From NCBI GenBank assembly GCA_050185825.1, contig JBFWZA010000001.1, positions 310,001 to 374,000 of the forward strand: 64,000 bases of DNA. Reading direction: 5' to 3'. The DNA comes from SZUA-309 sp050185825 (GTDB taxonomy: Bacteria; Pseudomonadota; Gammaproteobacteria; Pseudomonadales; Azotimanducaceae). The notes under the pieces are model-generated. The model saw only the letters and a program-made list of their open reading frames with translations. It did no database searches and had not been told where the DNA came from. The position numbers and the translations under genes are program-made. This document shows, piece after piece, positions 50,097-59,367 of the stretch. The first letter of the stretch is position 1, and the number at the start of each line of letters is the position of its first letter.

Positions 50097-50666
50097 ATGA
50101 GCCACCATCCCATCAGCCGTTTTCCCGTGCCGAGCCTGGATGACCTGCCCGATGACATCCGCACCCGGATCGAGGCCGTGCAGGAGAAAGCCGGCTTCGT
50201 GCCCAATGTGTTCCTGGCGCTGGCACACCGGCCGGACGAGTTCCGGGCCTTCTTCGCCCATCACGATGCGCTGATGGACAAACGCACCGGCCTGACCCCG
50301 GCGGAGCGGGAGATGATCGTGGTGGCCACGTCCGCCGCCAACGACTGCCACTACTGCGTCGTCGCCCACGGCGCCATTCTCCGCATCCGGGCGAAGAACC
50401 CGCTCGTCGCCGATCAGGTGGCGATCAACTACCGGAAGGCGGATCTCTCCACGCGCGAGCGGATCATGCTCGATTTCGCAATGACGGTCTGCAGCGACGC
50501 GGGCCGCATCGAGGATCAGGACATCCTGGCGCTGCGCGACGCCGGGTTCGACGACGACGAGATCTGGGACATCGGCGCCATCGCCGCCTTCTTCGCCCAG
50601 AGCAACCGGCTCGCCAACCTGGCGGCCATGCGTCCGAACGACGAGTTCTACAGTATGGGCCGGTGA
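50097..50666 (+). CDS. Peroxidase-related CMD-family enzyme (189 aa)
   Basis: Alkylhydroperoxidase-like protein with the CMD core and redox Cys pair in ANDCHYCVVAHGAILR (about residue 83-90). The N-terminal VQEKAGFVPNVFLALAHRPD and C-terminal IGAIAAFFAQSNRLAN match the uncharacterised peroxidase-related subgroup. GGGAG precedes the ATG. Monocistronic, downstream of nirS hairpins. Confidence 0.87.
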   Translation: MSHHPISRFPVPSLDDLPDDIRTRIEAVQEKAGFVPNVFLALAHRPDEFRAFFAHHDALMDKRTGLTPAEREMIVVATSAANDCHYCVVAHGAILRIRAKNPLVADQVAINYRKADLSTRERIMLDFAMTVCSDAGRIEDQDILALRDAGFDDDEIWDIGAIAAFFAQSNRLANLAAMRPNDEFYSMGR

Positions 50667-50700
50667 CGACCGGAGCCGGTCGGACCGCGCCCCTTCTCAC

Positions 50701-51573
50701 TCAGCCGGGCTCGGCACCCTGCGTCATGGGCAACTTCTCGTCCCGCACCCACTCTGACATGGAGCCGTCGTACACGGCCACCTCGCTCTTCCCCACCAGC
50801 AGGCAGGCGAGCGCGTCGATGGTGGCGGAGATGCCACCGCCGCAATAAGCGATCACCCGTTCGGCATCGAGCAGTCCTTTTGCGGACAGGGCCCGGCGAA
50901 GCTCGTCCGCGCTCCGGAATCGCCCCTGATCGAGCAGTTCCTCATAGTGCACGTTCACGGAGCCGGTGATGTGCCCCTTGCGCCCGTAGCTCATCTTCGC
51001 CTCGCCGGTGTACACCTCCGGCGACAGGGCATTCACCGTGCAGATGGCCGCATCGCCGATGGCGGCGAGCACCGCCTGCTGATCCACGAAGCGCTCCGGG
51101 CGCGGCCGGACCGTGACGTTGCCTTCCGGATACACGGTTTCCTGGGTGCTCACCGGCAACGATCCCGACTGCCAGGCCCGGAAACCGCCATTCAGCACCG
51201 ACACCTGATCGAGCCCCGCATAGTGGAGCAGCCACCAGGCCCGGGTGGCCCACATGAGGTGGCCCGTGGAGTAGACCACCACCCGGTCTCCCTCGCTGAG
51301 GCCCGCGGCGCGCAGTCCCGCCTCCAGCGCCCGCGGCGACGGCAGCGAGAAGCCGAGGCCCGTGGTCGTGTCGGAAACCGCGCGGATCTGATCGAGAAAC
51401 GCCGCTCCCGGGACGTGCCCGGCGCGGTAGTCCTCGAGCCCTGACTCGGCGCGGTAGCCACGCTCCGCCGGCACCAGGTGCACGGTGGCATCGAAGATCT
51501 TCAGGCCCGGCTCGCCGAGAGAGGCGGCCAGCGTCTCCGGCTCAATGAGAATGTGGGGATTCGAGTAGCTCAT
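50701..51573 (-). CDS. Thiosulfate/3-mercaptopyruvate sulfurtransferase (290 aa)
   Basis: Two rhodanese domains. The N-terminal inactive domain has GHVPGAAFLDQI; the C-terminal domain carries the persulfide Cys in VIAYCGGGISATIDAL (about residue 237), with VAVYDGSMSEW at the end. The CGGGIS loop is of the thiosulfate/mercaptopyruvate type. The start overlaps the stop of the upstream P1 peptidase gene by 4 nt. Confidence 0.9.
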   Translation of the reverse strand: MSYSNPHILIEPETLAASLGEPGLKIFDATVHLVPAERGYRAESGLEDYRAGHVPGAAFLDQIRAVSDTTTGLGFSLPSPRALEAGLRAAGLSEGDRVVVYSTGHLMWATRAWWLLHYAGLDQVSVLNGGFRAWQSGSLPVSTQETVYPEGNVTVRPRPERFVDQQAVLAAIGDAAICTVNALSPEVYTGEAKMSYGRKGHITGSVNVHYEELLDQGRFRSADELRRALSAKGLLDAERVIAYCGGGISATIDALACLLVGKSEVAVYDGSMSEWVRDEKLPMTQGAEPG

Positions 51574-52766
51574 GGTGCGTTTCCTCTGCGGGTTGAACCG
51601 GGCGGCAGCGTCCGGTCCCAGTTGAGTACCTTGTGATGCTCGAGCACCACCCTGACGGCCTCGATGTCGATGGCCGCGAGCGTGCCGCGGCGACTGGTGA
51701 CGGTGGTGGCCTTGAAGAGCGCGTTGATCACCGCCTCCTCCGTCGCCTCCGCGGCTGCCAGGAACAGGGGTGACATCGCATCGTTCACGAGGCGCGGCCC
51801 GCTCACCGGGACGTCGCTCGTCCGCGGATGCCGCAACGCCGGATCCGTGGAAAATGCGATCACGTAATCGCCGGAGCCGTTGCTCGCATAGGACCCGGTG
51901 CGGGCGAGACCCAGCATGGCGCGCATGGCGAGCCTGGCCAGGTTCTTTGGAACCAGCGGCGCGTCGGTAGCCAGCACCATCATGATGGAGCCGTCCTCGA
52001 GGTCGGAGTCCGCTGGCTCTTCCAGCGTCTCCTGGTACGGGTACTGCCCCAGCGCCCGGCCTACCGGCGCCCCGTTCACGGTCAGCACACCGCCGAAATT
52101 CGTCTGCACCAGCACGCCCACGGTGTAACCGCCGAGGTCTGCCGGCAGCACCCGGGAGCTGGTGCCGATGCCGCCCTTCCAGCCGAAGGCCTGGGTGCCC
52201 GTGCCGGCACCGACGCTGCCCTCCGCCACCGGACCGCCGCGCGCACCGTCGAGCGCACCGAACACCTCGGGCTCGCCGATCGGGTCCGCCCACATGTCGT
52301 TGACCCGGGCGTCGTTGGTCTCGCCGACGATGGGATTCACGGTGTGCTCGCCCATGCCCGGCTGCCGGTACACCCAGGTCTTCAAGGCGTTGGCCGCACG
52401 CCACACGCACAGGGTGCAGGTGAGCAGAATCGGGGTTTCGAGCTCGCCGAACTCCCGCACCTGGGTTTCGCCGATGAGCTTGCCGTAGCCGTTGCCGACG
52501 TGAATCCAGGCCGGCATGGGATGGGTGTAGAGGTTGCCGGGGCCAGGAATGATGGCCGTGACCCCGGTGCGGATGTGATCGCCCTCGATTTTCGTGTGGT
52601 GGCCGACGCGCACGCCCGCCACATCGGTGATGGCGTTGAGAGGACCAGGCTCGAGAATGCCGATGATCAGTCCCAGGTCCCGGGCCCTGGGCCGCTCGTC
52701 TTCCACCGCCCCGGCCGGCCCGGCGATCGTCGCCAGGATCCAGAGCGCCAGCCGCACGTGTCTCAT
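51570..52766 (-). CDS. Secreted P1-family (DmpA-like) aminopeptidase (398 aa)
   Basis: Ntn-type self-processing peptidase related to L-aminopeptidase D-Ala-esterase DmpA. Signal peptide (LALWILATIAGPAGA), N-terminal ITDVAGVRVGHHTKIEGD, GWKGGIGTSSRVLP, and the likely autocleavage Gly-Ser in EDGSIMMVLATDAPLVPKN, the Ser becoming the nucleophile. ATG 52766 is preferred over TTG 52796 because it begins the signal peptide. Middle gene of the ParA/peptidase/sulfurtransferase operon. Confidence 0.88.
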   Translation of the reverse strand: MRHVRLALWILATIAGPAGAVEDERPRARDLGLIIGILEPGPLNAITDVAGVRVGHHTKIEGDHIRTGVTAIIPGPGNLYTHPMPAWIHVGNGYGKLIGETQVREFGELETPILLTCTLCVWRAANALKTWVYRQPGMGEHTVNPIVGETNDARVNDMWADPIGEPEVFGALDGARGGPVAEGSVGAGTGTQAFGWKGGIGTSSRVLPADLGGYTVGVLVQTNFGGVLTVNGAPVGRALGQYPYQETLEEPADSDLEDGSIMMVLATDAPLVPKNLARLAMRAMLGLARTGSYASNGSGDYVIAFSTDPALRHPRTSDVPVSGPRLVNDAMSPLFLAAAEATEEAVINALFKATTVTSRRGTLAAIDIEAVRVVLEHHKVLNWDRTLPPGSTRRGNAP

Positions 52767-52820
52767 CCCCGCCCCCCTTCGTCCTTTGCCCTTCAAAGGA
52801 GGAGACAGACTAGCAGGGTC

Positions 52821-53570
52821 CTACTGAAGGCGCAGGTGCGGTCGCCTGGGAAGACCGGGTCTCGGCTCCTCGGCGGTGTCGGTGGGCCGATCGGGCGGGT
52901 TGTGGGACTCGAGCCAGCCCACCAGCCGCTTCCACTGCACCACGTCCCGGGTGACGTCCACCTTCTCGAGCTCGAGCAGCCCCCGCCCCTCCGAGGCGGT
53001 GCGGATGTAGTTCTGGGTGTCGCGGAGCACGGCGGCCACCGGGATCTCCAGCGACTCCAGGAACTTCATGAGCGCGCGGAACACACGGGTGTTGCTCTTC
53101 ACCCGGTTCGCCACCACCGCCAGCCGGTCCTCATGGCGGGCCACCTTGGCCACCAGCAGCAGGTCGGCAATGGTCCGGGTTGCAGCGTGGATGTCGATCT
53201 CCGAAGGCAGCACGGGCACCAGGATCTTGTCGGCGCCGCGCACGTAGTCGGCGAGCTCGTGCTTCTGGAATGCCGCCGGCGTGTCCACCACCACGCGCTG
53301 CACGTCCGGCGGCACCCGGAGCGCGAAGGAGCGGGTAAGCCCCGCATGGTTCTCGTAGGTGGCCACCCCGTGGATGTACGGCGCGTCGGGGTTGCGCCGG
53401 GAGAGCCAGCGGGTGCTGGAGCCCTGGGAGTCGTAGTCCATGAGCGCGGAAGGAAACCCGGTGCAGGCGTAGTACGCCGCCAGGTTGGTGGCGATGGTGG
53501 TTTTCCCGGAGCCGCCCTTCGGGTTCAGGATGACGATCTTGCGTACTGCCAAGTCGAGTAAGCCCTGCAA
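52821..53570 (-). CDS. ParA/MinD-like P-loop ATPase, orphan (249 aa)
   Basis: Deviant Walker A KGGSGKTTIATN near residue 18, Walker A' YDSQGSSTRW and Walker B VVVDTPAAFQKHE. No parB or centromere-like repeats are adjacent, so it is an orphan ParA of the kind that positions protein complexes. Only TTG starts are available (53570 or 53552). The C-terminal 40 residues are Pro/Arg-rich and probably disordered. Confidence 0.85.
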   Translation of the reverse strand: MQGLLDLAVRKIVILNPKGGSGKTTIATNLAAYYACTGFPSALMDYDSQGSSTRWLSRRNPDAPYIHGVATYENHAGLTRSFALRVPPDVQRVVVDTPAAFQKHELADYVRGADKILVPVLPSEIDIHAATRTIADLLLVAKVARHEDRLAVVANRVKSNTRVFRALMKFLESLEIPVAAVLRDTQNYIRTASEGRGLLELEKVDVTRDVVQWKRLVGWLESHNPPDRPTDTAEEPRPGLPRRPHLRLQ

Positions 53571-53642
53571 CAGTTCTGGCGCAACCTACACGGCGCCGAA
53601 GCGTTTTGCAAATTTCTATTAAAGAATAATGGCTTAGAGCAC

Positions 53643-53656
53643 ATCACTAGAGTGAT
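53643..53656. promoter_or_regulatory. Short inverted repeat upstream of the parA-like gene
   Basis: ATCACT-AG-AGTGAT in the AT-rich 128-bp region before the ParA gene, about 75 bp from its start. A possible operator; no regulator is assigned. Confidence 0.3.
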
Positions 53657-53690
53657 CTCTGAAGTGGCATCCCTGTTTCCCGCTCTCCTA

Positions 53691-53716
53691 CTCTATCTTT
53701 ATAAGAGCAGATAGAG
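53691..53716 (-). terminator. Hairpin overlapping the nhaC-like stop codon
   Basis: CTCTATCT, 10-nt loop, AGATAGAG: a perfect 8-bp stem spanning the last codons and stop of the NhaC-family gene. No T-run follows, so termination is only probable. Confidence 0.45.
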
Positions 53717-55171
53717 GCAGACCGTCACGGCCGCCACCGTCAGCGCGTAGGGGAGCTGGGTGAGCACGTGGTCCATATGATCGCTGCCGGCACCCAGGGA
53801 GGCCAGCACCGTGGTGTCGGAGACCGGCGAGGCGTGATCACCGAAGATGCCGCCGCCGGCGATAGCCGCCACGGTCTGGAACACCAGCGGGCCCGGCTCG
53901 CCACCGGAGTAGGCCGCCGCCACCGGCAGCGCTACCGGCATCATGAGCGCAAATGCCCCCCAGGAGGTGCCGGTGGAGAACGCCACCGTGGCCGTCACCA
54001 CGAACGTCAGCGGCACGAGCCAGTCGACGTCGAGCCCGCGGTCGAAGACGCCGACGATGGCTTCCCCCGCGCCGAGCTGACCGGCAACGGCGTTGAGCGC
54101 ATAGGCCAGCGCAACGATCAGCAGCGCCGGCATGACGCTCTGTGCGCCCCGCGTGATGAGCGCTGCCACCTCCGTCGCGCCGCGCAGCCGGCGGCGCAGG
54201 CTGAGCACCAGCACCTGGGTGGTGCAGCCTGCCAGGAACGCTTCGACGATCTTCACCGAGCCGAGTGCGATCAGGCTCCACAGGAAGATGCCCACGATCA
54301 CGACCAGCGGCAGGGCGAGCTCGAGAACAAGCGAGCTTCGCCCTCCCGCCGGGCTCTGCATCCCGCCGTGGCTTTTTCCCGGCCCGGCCGGCTCCGCGCC
54401 GGCCGGCATCCAATCGGCTCCGGCCGGTGCTTCACCAGGCGCCTCCACCAGCGGGGTGGCGCCGGGGCGTATCAGCGCGCCGGTCTCCCGCACACGCCGC
54501 TCGGCGGCGCGCATGGGGCCGAGGTCGGGGATCAGCCTGAGCGCCACGCCGAGCGCGAGCAGCAGCACGAGCAGCGGATAGAAGTTGTAGGGAATCGCCC
54601 GGATGAACACCCAGAGCCCCTCCTCCACACCACTCACCAGGCCGTTCTGAGCGGCAATGAGGCTCGCGAGATAGGCGCCCCAGGCGGTGAACGGCACCAG
54701 GATGCACACCGACGCGGTGGTGGTGTCGAGCAGGAAGGCGAGCTTCTCCCGGGGAATCATCGCCCGATCCGAGAGCGGCCGCATCACCGCGCCGGTCACC
54801 AGCGGGCTGAAGTAGTCGTCCACGATCAGGAAGCCGAGACCCCAGGTGGCGACCTCCACCCGGCGGCGCGGCAATGGTCCGCTGCCTCCCGCCATACGGC
54901 GCGACAGCTCGAGGAGCACGCCACTGGTGCGGAACCCTTCGAAGAGGATGCCGATCAGCAGCACGATGAGCACGATCCAGATGAACTCGTCGTTGCCGAG
55001 CGCCGACTGGAAGAGCGCATTCAGGCTCGCGCCCGGCACACCGCCCAGCATCAGGGTACCGACGAAGGTCCCCAGCAGCATGGCGATGAGCGCCGAGCGG
55101 GTGAGGAAAGCCAGCACCAGGGTGATCACCAGTGGCGCCAGTGCCCACAGGCCCCAGCCGGCATCCGTCAT
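53699..55171 (-). CDS. NhaC-family Na+/H+ antiporter-like transporter (490 aa)
   Basis: Twelve-helix membrane transporter. Family segments are FLIVDDYFSPLVTGAVMRPL, LAFLLDTTTASVCILVPFTAWG, FSTGTSWGAFALMMPVALP and GGIFGDHASPVSDTTVLAS. A long cytosolic loop (residues about 235-285) is Gly/Ala/Pro-rich. The ATG overlaps the MaoC-gene stop (ATGA). As last gene of the 2-hydroxyacid operon it may import the substrate rather than exchange Na+/H+; some members carry organic acids. Confidence 0.85.
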   Translation of the reverse strand: MTDAGWGLWALAPLVITLVLAFLTRSALIAMLLGTFVGTLMLGGVPGASLNALFQSALGNDEFIWIVLIVLLIGILFEGFRTSGVLLELSRRMAGGSGPLPRRRVEVATWGLGFLIVDDYFSPLVTGAVMRPLSDRAMIPREKLAFLLDTTTASVCILVPFTAWGAYLASLIAAQNGLVSGVEEGLWVFIRAIPYNFYPLLVLLLALGVALRLIPDLGPMRAAERRVRETGALIRPGATPLVEAPGEAPAGADWMPAGAEPAGPGKSHGGMQSPAGGRSSLVLELALPLVVIVGIFLWSLIALGSVKIVEAFLAGCTTQVLVLSLRRRLRGATEVAALITRGAQSVMPALLIVALAYALNAVAGQLGAGEAIVGVFDRGLDVDWLVPLTFVVTATVAFSTGTSWGAFALMMPVALPVAAAYSGGEPGPLVFQTVAAIAGGGIFGDHASPVSDTTVLASLGAGSDHMDHVLTQLPYALTVAAVTVCLYLLL

Positions 55172-56031
55172 CCGTCGAAGCAGAGAAAGGCGTTCTGGAA
55201 CGCCGGCTGGCCGTCTTCCGTGAGCACCTGGTAGCGGATCACGCCGTCGGCAATGCTCTGCACGTGCACGGTGAGCGTGGACGGCATCAGCACCATGGCG
55301 GCGAAGCGCCCGCCCAGGCGGCGTACGCGGGTGGGATCGCCGTCCAGGCAGGCGTTCACCAGCGCGCTCACGGACAGGGCCATGGTGGCTGTGCCGTGCA
55401 GGATGATGTCCGGCAGACCGGCTGCCAGCGCCACGGCCCGGTCGGTGTGGATGGGGTTCCAGATCCGTGCGCATTCGGTATAGGTGTGGGCCGCGCCGCC
55501 CGCCACTGCCAACGACAGCACCGGCGCCGACGCATCCGGCGTCACCGGCCCCGGCGTGTCCGGCGCGGCTTCCACGCTCGACGACCCCCCGGTGACCGCA
55601 ACGTCCCGACTGATGCCGAGCTGATACGTTCGGCAGACCAGCGCGCCCGACGCATCCGTGGTGTCGAGCCTCGTCATCTGCGCGGCACCCGGACGGATGG
55701 CCATGAGGCTGATGATGGTCGCCCGGGTGGTGAGCCGCTCACCGGCGCGGATCGGCCGGTAGAGGTGCAGGTCGTGAGAGGCGTGCACGCCGCGCGCGCT
55801 CTCCGCCCGGGTGACGGTCTCGTAGCCGGCCAGCTCGTGGCTCGAAAGAATCACCGGCCACTCGAGGCAGACCGGAAACACCGGATGGGCGATCACCGTG
55901 CCCGCCTGCGTGTCCAGATAGGCCGGGTTCAGATCGCCGAGCCCGGCCGCATACGCCATCAGCCAGCGGGCATCCACGTCGTGGGTGAACGTCCGGGTGG
56001 ATTCACCCACCATGCGCGCGTCGAGCGGCAT
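55168..56031 (-). CDS. MaoC-like double-hotdog dehydratase/hydratase (287 aa)
   Basis: Two hotdog domains. The N-terminal one (FTHDVDARWLMAYAAGLGD, PVFPVCLEWPVIL) is of the FAS1-dehydratase type. The C-terminal MaoC domain keeps the hydratase-2 motif in WNPIHTDRAVALAAGLPDI and HGTATMA. ATG 56031 follows the preceding gene's stop closely; the upstream open frame is not family-like. Likely hydrates an enoyl-CoA formed in the pathway. Confidence 0.83.
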   Translation of the reverse strand: MPLDARMVGESTRTFTHDVDARWLMAYAAGLGDLNPAYLDTQAGTVIAHPVFPVCLEWPVILSSHELAGYETVTRAESARGVHASHDLHLYRPIRAGERLTTRATIISLMAIRPGAAQMTRLDTTDASGALVCRTYQLGISRDVAVTGGSSSVEAAPDTPGPVTPDASAPVLSLAVAGGAAHTYTECARIWNPIHTDRAVALAAGLPDIILHGTATMALSVSALVNACLDGDPTRVRRLGGRFAAMVLMPSTLTVHVQSIADGVIRYQVLTEDGQPAFQNAFLCFDG

Positions 56032-56032
56032 G

Positions 56033-57223
56033 TCAGTCGATCGCCTCCGCACGCTGGCTGCCGGCGGTCCGCACCGGCGTGTCCCCGGGCTGCCAGAGGA
56101 CGCGCGCGTCCACCTGCCGGACATCCCGAAGCCCGCAGAACGCCATCGTCAGGTCCAGCTCCCGGGCGATGATGTCGAGACACATCGTCACCCCCGCCTC
56201 TCCCAGAGCACCCAGCCCGTAGAGGAAGGCGCGGCCGATCATCGTGCCGTGGGCGCCGAGAGCCAGCGCCTTGAAGACATCCTGACCCGAACGGATGCCG
56301 CCATCCACCCAGACCTCGATGCCGTCGCCCACCGCCTGCACCACCTCCGGCAGCACGGCGATGGAGGACGGCGCGCCGTCGAGCTGGCGGCCGCCGTGAT
56401 TGGAGACGATGATCGCGTCCGCACCGGTCGCGAGCGCCAGGCGGGCGTCCTCCGCGCACATGATGCCCTTGAGCACGAGCTTGCCGCCCCACCGCTCCCT
56501 GATCCACGCCACGTCGTCCCAGTCCAGGGTCGGGTCGAGCTGCTCGGCGGACCAGGTGGCGAGCGAGCGCATGTCGCCGATGCCGTCCACGTGCCCGATC
56601 ACGTTGCCGAAGCCGCGCCGTCGGGTGCCGAGCATGCCCAGGCACCAGCGCGGGCGTCTGGCCATGTCGACGAGATTTTTCAGCGTCATCTTCGGCGGCG
56701 TGGACAGGCCGTTACGGATATCCTTGTGCCGCTGGCCCATGATCTGCAGGTCCAGTGTCAGCACCAGCGCCGAGCAGCCGGCGGCCTTTGCCCGGTCGAT
56801 GAGGCGGCCGATGAAGTCGCGGTCGCGCATCACGTAGAGCTGAAACCAGAAGGGCGCGGTGGTGGCCGCCGCCACGTCCTCGATGGAGCAGATGCTCATG
56901 GTCGAAAGGGTGAATGGCACGCCCCAGCGCTCGGCGGCGCGGGCCGCGAGGATCTCGCCGTCCGCGTGCTGCATACCCGTGAGCCCGGTGGGTGCCAGCG
57001 CCACGGGCATGCGTACAGGCTGGCCGATCATGGTGCTGGCCAGGGAGCGATCCGCCATGTTCACCGCCACCCGCTGCTTGAGCAGGATCTTCGCGAAGTC
57101 CGCTTCGTTGGCGCGGTAGGTGGACTCCGTCCAGGAACCGGAATCCGCGTAGTCGTAGAACATCCGCGGCACCCGCCGCCGGTGCAGGCGGCGCAGATCC
57201 TCGATGCAGGTGATGGGTGTCAC
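56033..57223 (-). CDS. FMN-dependent alpha-hydroxyacid oxidase/dehydrogenase (396 aa)
   Basis: TIM-barrel flavoprotein of the lactate/mandelate/glycolate oxidase family. FYDYADSGSWTESTYRAN supplies the N-terminal Tyr region, FWFQLYVMRDRDF and LTLDLQIMGQRHKDIRNG the FMN and substrate Arg regions, and the catalytic His is in IVSNHGGRQLDGAPSS. VWVDGGIRSGQDVFKALALG binds FMN phosphate. The GTG start overlaps the GFA-gene stop (GTGA). With the divergent benzoylformate-decarboxylase-like gene it suggests mandelate-type chemistry. Confidence 0.92.
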   Translation of the reverse strand: MTPITCIEDLRRLHRRRVPRMFYDYADSGSWTESTYRANEADFAKILLKQRVAVNMADRSLASTMIGQPVRMPVALAPTGLTGMQHADGEILAARAAERWGVPFTLSTMSICSIEDVAAATTAPFWFQLYVMRDRDFIGRLIDRAKAAGCSALVLTLDLQIMGQRHKDIRNGLSTPPKMTLKNLVDMARRPRWCLGMLGTRRRGFGNVIGHVDGIGDMRSLATWSAEQLDPTLDWDDVAWIRERWGGKLVLKGIMCAEDARLALATGADAIIVSNHGGRQLDGAPSSIAVLPEVVQAVGDGIEVWVDGGIRSGQDVFKALALGAHGTMIGRAFLYGLGALGEAGVTMCLDIIARELDLTMAFCGLRDVRQVDARVLWQPGDTPVRTAGSQRAEAID

Positions 57224-57681
57224 GCCCCGCCCCCGCTGCTCCTGGCCTTGAACGGCGGGTTCTTCCGGAAGCGGGCCGTGAACCAGCCCGGCTTGTCCCA
57301 CTTCTGGGCTTCGCTCATCCAGATGTGCACCCGTGGCTTGTAGTTTTCCGGCTCGTCCAGGCTGCCCACCTTCACCGAGCAGTGGGTCTCGTCTCCATCG
57401 GAGTAGGCATACAAAGGACACCCGCAGTCGCCGCAGAAGGCCCGGGTGACGTGGTGACCGGCTTCGGACAGGGTGACGAACTCCTTAGGACGGCCCTTGG
57501 TGACGCGGAACTCGTCACGCCGCACGATCACGGTGTGCGCAGGCCCGCCCCCGGAGTGGTACTGGCAGGCCCGGCAGTGACAGGCGACCTGGGCCACCTT
57601 CGGCTCGTAGAACCCGTAGCGGATCTCGCCGCACGCGCAGCCGCCCGTCCGTTTGACCTTCCCCGTCAGCTCACCTGTCAC
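57220..57681 (-). CDS. GFA/CENP-V domain protein (153 aa)
   Basis: Zn-binding glutathione-dependent formaldehyde-activating-like fold. Zinc Cys in GGCACGEIRYGF, ACHCRACQYHSGGG and FCGDCGCPLYA. The enzymatic activity of this family is debated; its presence in an oxidative decarboxylation operon could relate to aldehyde handling. Overlaps the next gene by 4 nt. Confidence 0.87.
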   Translation of the reverse strand: MTGELTGKVKRTGGCACGEIRYGFYEPKVAQVACHCRACQYHSGGGPAHTVIVRRDEFRVTKGRPKEFVTLSEAGHHVTRAFCGDCGCPLYAYSDGDETHCSVKVGSLDEPENYKPRVHIWMSEAQKWDKPGWFTARFRKNPPFKARSSGGGA

Positions 57682-57717
57682 GAAAACCGTCTCCTGTCCC
57701 TGATTCGTCGCCCGTGT

Positions 57718-58689
57718 TCAGCCCCGCACCCGATTCGGCAAAGGCTCACCGGAAAAGAATGCATCCAGATTCGCCACCGCGCAGAGCCCCATGGCCGTTC
57801 GCGTCTCCTGTGTGGCGCTGCCCATGTGCGGCAGCAGCGTGACGTTCGGCAGATCGAGCAGGCCGGGCGGCACCACGGGCTCACGCTCGTAGACGTCGAG
57901 CCCGGCACCGCCGATGCGCTGTTTCTCCAGCGCCTCCACCAGCGCTGGCTCGTCCACCACGTCACCGCGGGCGGTGTTCACCAGCACGGCGTGGGGCTGC
58001 ATCCGCGCGAGCGTCGCGGCGTTGATCAGGTGACGGGTCTCCGGCGTGGCCGGGCAGTGCAGGGAAACGAAATCGCTGCGCGCGAGCAGCGTATCGAGAT
58101 CGCACTGCTCAGCGCCGAGCGCCCGGCGCTGTGACTCCGGCACCGGCGAACGGCTGTGCAGGAGAATCCTCATGCCGAAACCAAAGTGGGCCCGCGCCGC
58201 GGTGGCGAGCCCGATGCGCCCGGCGCCGATGATGCCGAGCGTCCTGCCCGTGACCTTCCGGCCTAGGAGGTGCGTCGGGCTGAAGTGTTTCCAGGCCCCG
58301 GCGCGGAGCTCACGCTCCCCTTCCCCGGCACGCCGGGCCGTCATCAGCAGCAGCGTCATGGCCAGATCCGCGGTGCAGTCCGTGAGCACCCCGGGGGTGT
58401 TGGTGACCGCAATGCCGGCCTGCTCTGCCGCCGGCACGTCGATGTTGTTGTAGCCCACGGCAATGTTGGCGATCAGGCGGGTGCGGATACCCGGGGCGGC
58501 GAGCAGCTCCGCGTCCAGACGATCCGTGACCGTCGGGCAGAGCGCATCCGCCTCGCCGAGCGCGTCGGCGAGCGCCGAGCGGTCGAACGGCTCGTCGGCT
58601 TCGTTCAGGCGGACGTCGTACCGCTCTGCCAGCGCTGCCTGCACGGGCTCCGGCCAGCGGCGGGTGACGATGACCCGGGGTCGCGTCAA
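57718..58689 (-). CDS. D-2-hydroxyacid dehydrogenase, glyoxylate/hydroxypyruvate reductase type (323 aa)
   Basis: NAD(P)-dependent dehydrogenase. Rossmann motif LGIIGAGRIGLATAARA, catalytic Arg in LVNTARGDVVDEPAL, Glu in GLDVYEREPVV and His in NVTLLPHMGSATQETR. The start is a TTG at 58689 just after the VOC-gene stop; no ATG or GTG fits the family N-terminus. Interconverts a 2-oxoacid and its D-hydroxyacid, complementing the FMN oxidase in the operon. Confidence 0.88.
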   Translation of the reverse strand: MTRPRVIVTRRWPEPVQAALAERYDVRLNEADEPFDRSALADALGEADALCPTVTDRLDAELLAAPGIRTRLIANIAVGYNNIDVPAAEQAGIAVTNTPGVLTDCTADLAMTLLLMTARRAGEGERELRAGAWKHFSPTHLLGRKVTGRTLGIIGAGRIGLATAARAHFGFGMRILLHSRSPVPESQRRALGAEQCDLDTLLARSDFVSLHCPATPETRHLINAATLARMQPHAVLVNTARGDVVDEPALVEALEKQRIGGAGLDVYEREPVVPPGLLDLPNVTLLPHMGSATQETRTAMGLCAVANLDAFFSGEPLPNRVRG

Positions 58690-58693
58690 GGTC

Positions 58694-59239
58694 TCAGCAC
58701 TCGGTGTCGCCGAGCAGCGCCCGCTGGGATTCGTAGAACGCTTCGATGGGCCCGAATCCGGGTTCACCCTCGAACGCGGCACGGGTGTTCGCGAAGACCT
58801 CGTCGTTGGGCTGCTCGATCTGCCACGGCCGGGCGTGCGGCTGCTGGACGTGCCAGGGCGTGTCGCAGAACACCTCGATGCCGTTGCCTTCCGGATCAGA
58901 AAAATACACGGACCACGCATTGCCGTGGGTGAGCGGGTTGATGTGCGTGGCGCGTCCGTCCGCGATGAGCTTTTCGTTCATGGCCTTCACGTCGTCGAGA
59001 CTCTCCACCCGGAACGCGAAGTGATGAACGGAGTTGGATGGCTTGTCGTCCTTGCGCGCGCCGAGGAAGGCGATCTGATGGTGGTCCGTGTCCACCTGGG
59101 TCATGAAGACGATTTCCGGCCCCTTCTCGCCGAGCGGCCCCCGGTCGCTGATCCGGAAGCCGAGCACGTTCGTGTAGAAATCGAGCATGTTGTCCATATC
59201 GCGGACATACACCACCGCATGAGACCAGCGCAGTTGCAT
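58694..59239 (-). CDS. VOC-family dioxygenase/glyoxalase-like protein (181 aa)
   Basis: One vicinal-oxygen-chelate module pair: the first beta-alpha-beta unit starts RWSHAVVYVRDMDNMLDFYT with a metal-ligand His, the second contains NSVHHFAFRVESLDDV and ends with SVYFSDPEGNGIEVF with the Glu ligand. This His/His/Glu set fits extradiol dioxygenases or glyoxalases. First gene of the leftward operon, divergent from the benzoylformate-decarboxylase-like gene. Confidence 0.87.
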   Translation of the reverse strand: MQLRWSHAVVYVRDMDNMLDFYTNVLGFRISDRGPLGEKGPEIVFMTQVDTDHHQIAFLGARKDDKPSNSVHHFAFRVESLDDVKAMNEKLIADGRATHINPLTHGNAWSVYFSDPEGNGIEVFCDTPWHVQQPHARPWQIEQPNDEVFANTRAAFEGEPGFGPIEAFYESQRALLGDTEC

Positions 59240-59367
59240 CGCACTCCCCTTCTATCCGTCCGATTGCCCTGGCGCAGTATAAACCGCCGCAGCGCCCCGG
59301 CGCGTGTGGGCAGCACCCGCGCCAGCGCCTACAATGCGCGTTCGGCGGGCAGGATGGGAGAGGATGC

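Noticed and set aside
51828..53561. Plus-strand frame of 577 codons across the peptidase and ParA genes
   Set aside because: Spans two convincing minus-strand genes; no recognisable domain.
53768..55234. Plus-strand frame of about 488 codons over the transporter gene
   Set aside because: Gln/Arg/His-rich shadow of a membrane-protein gene.
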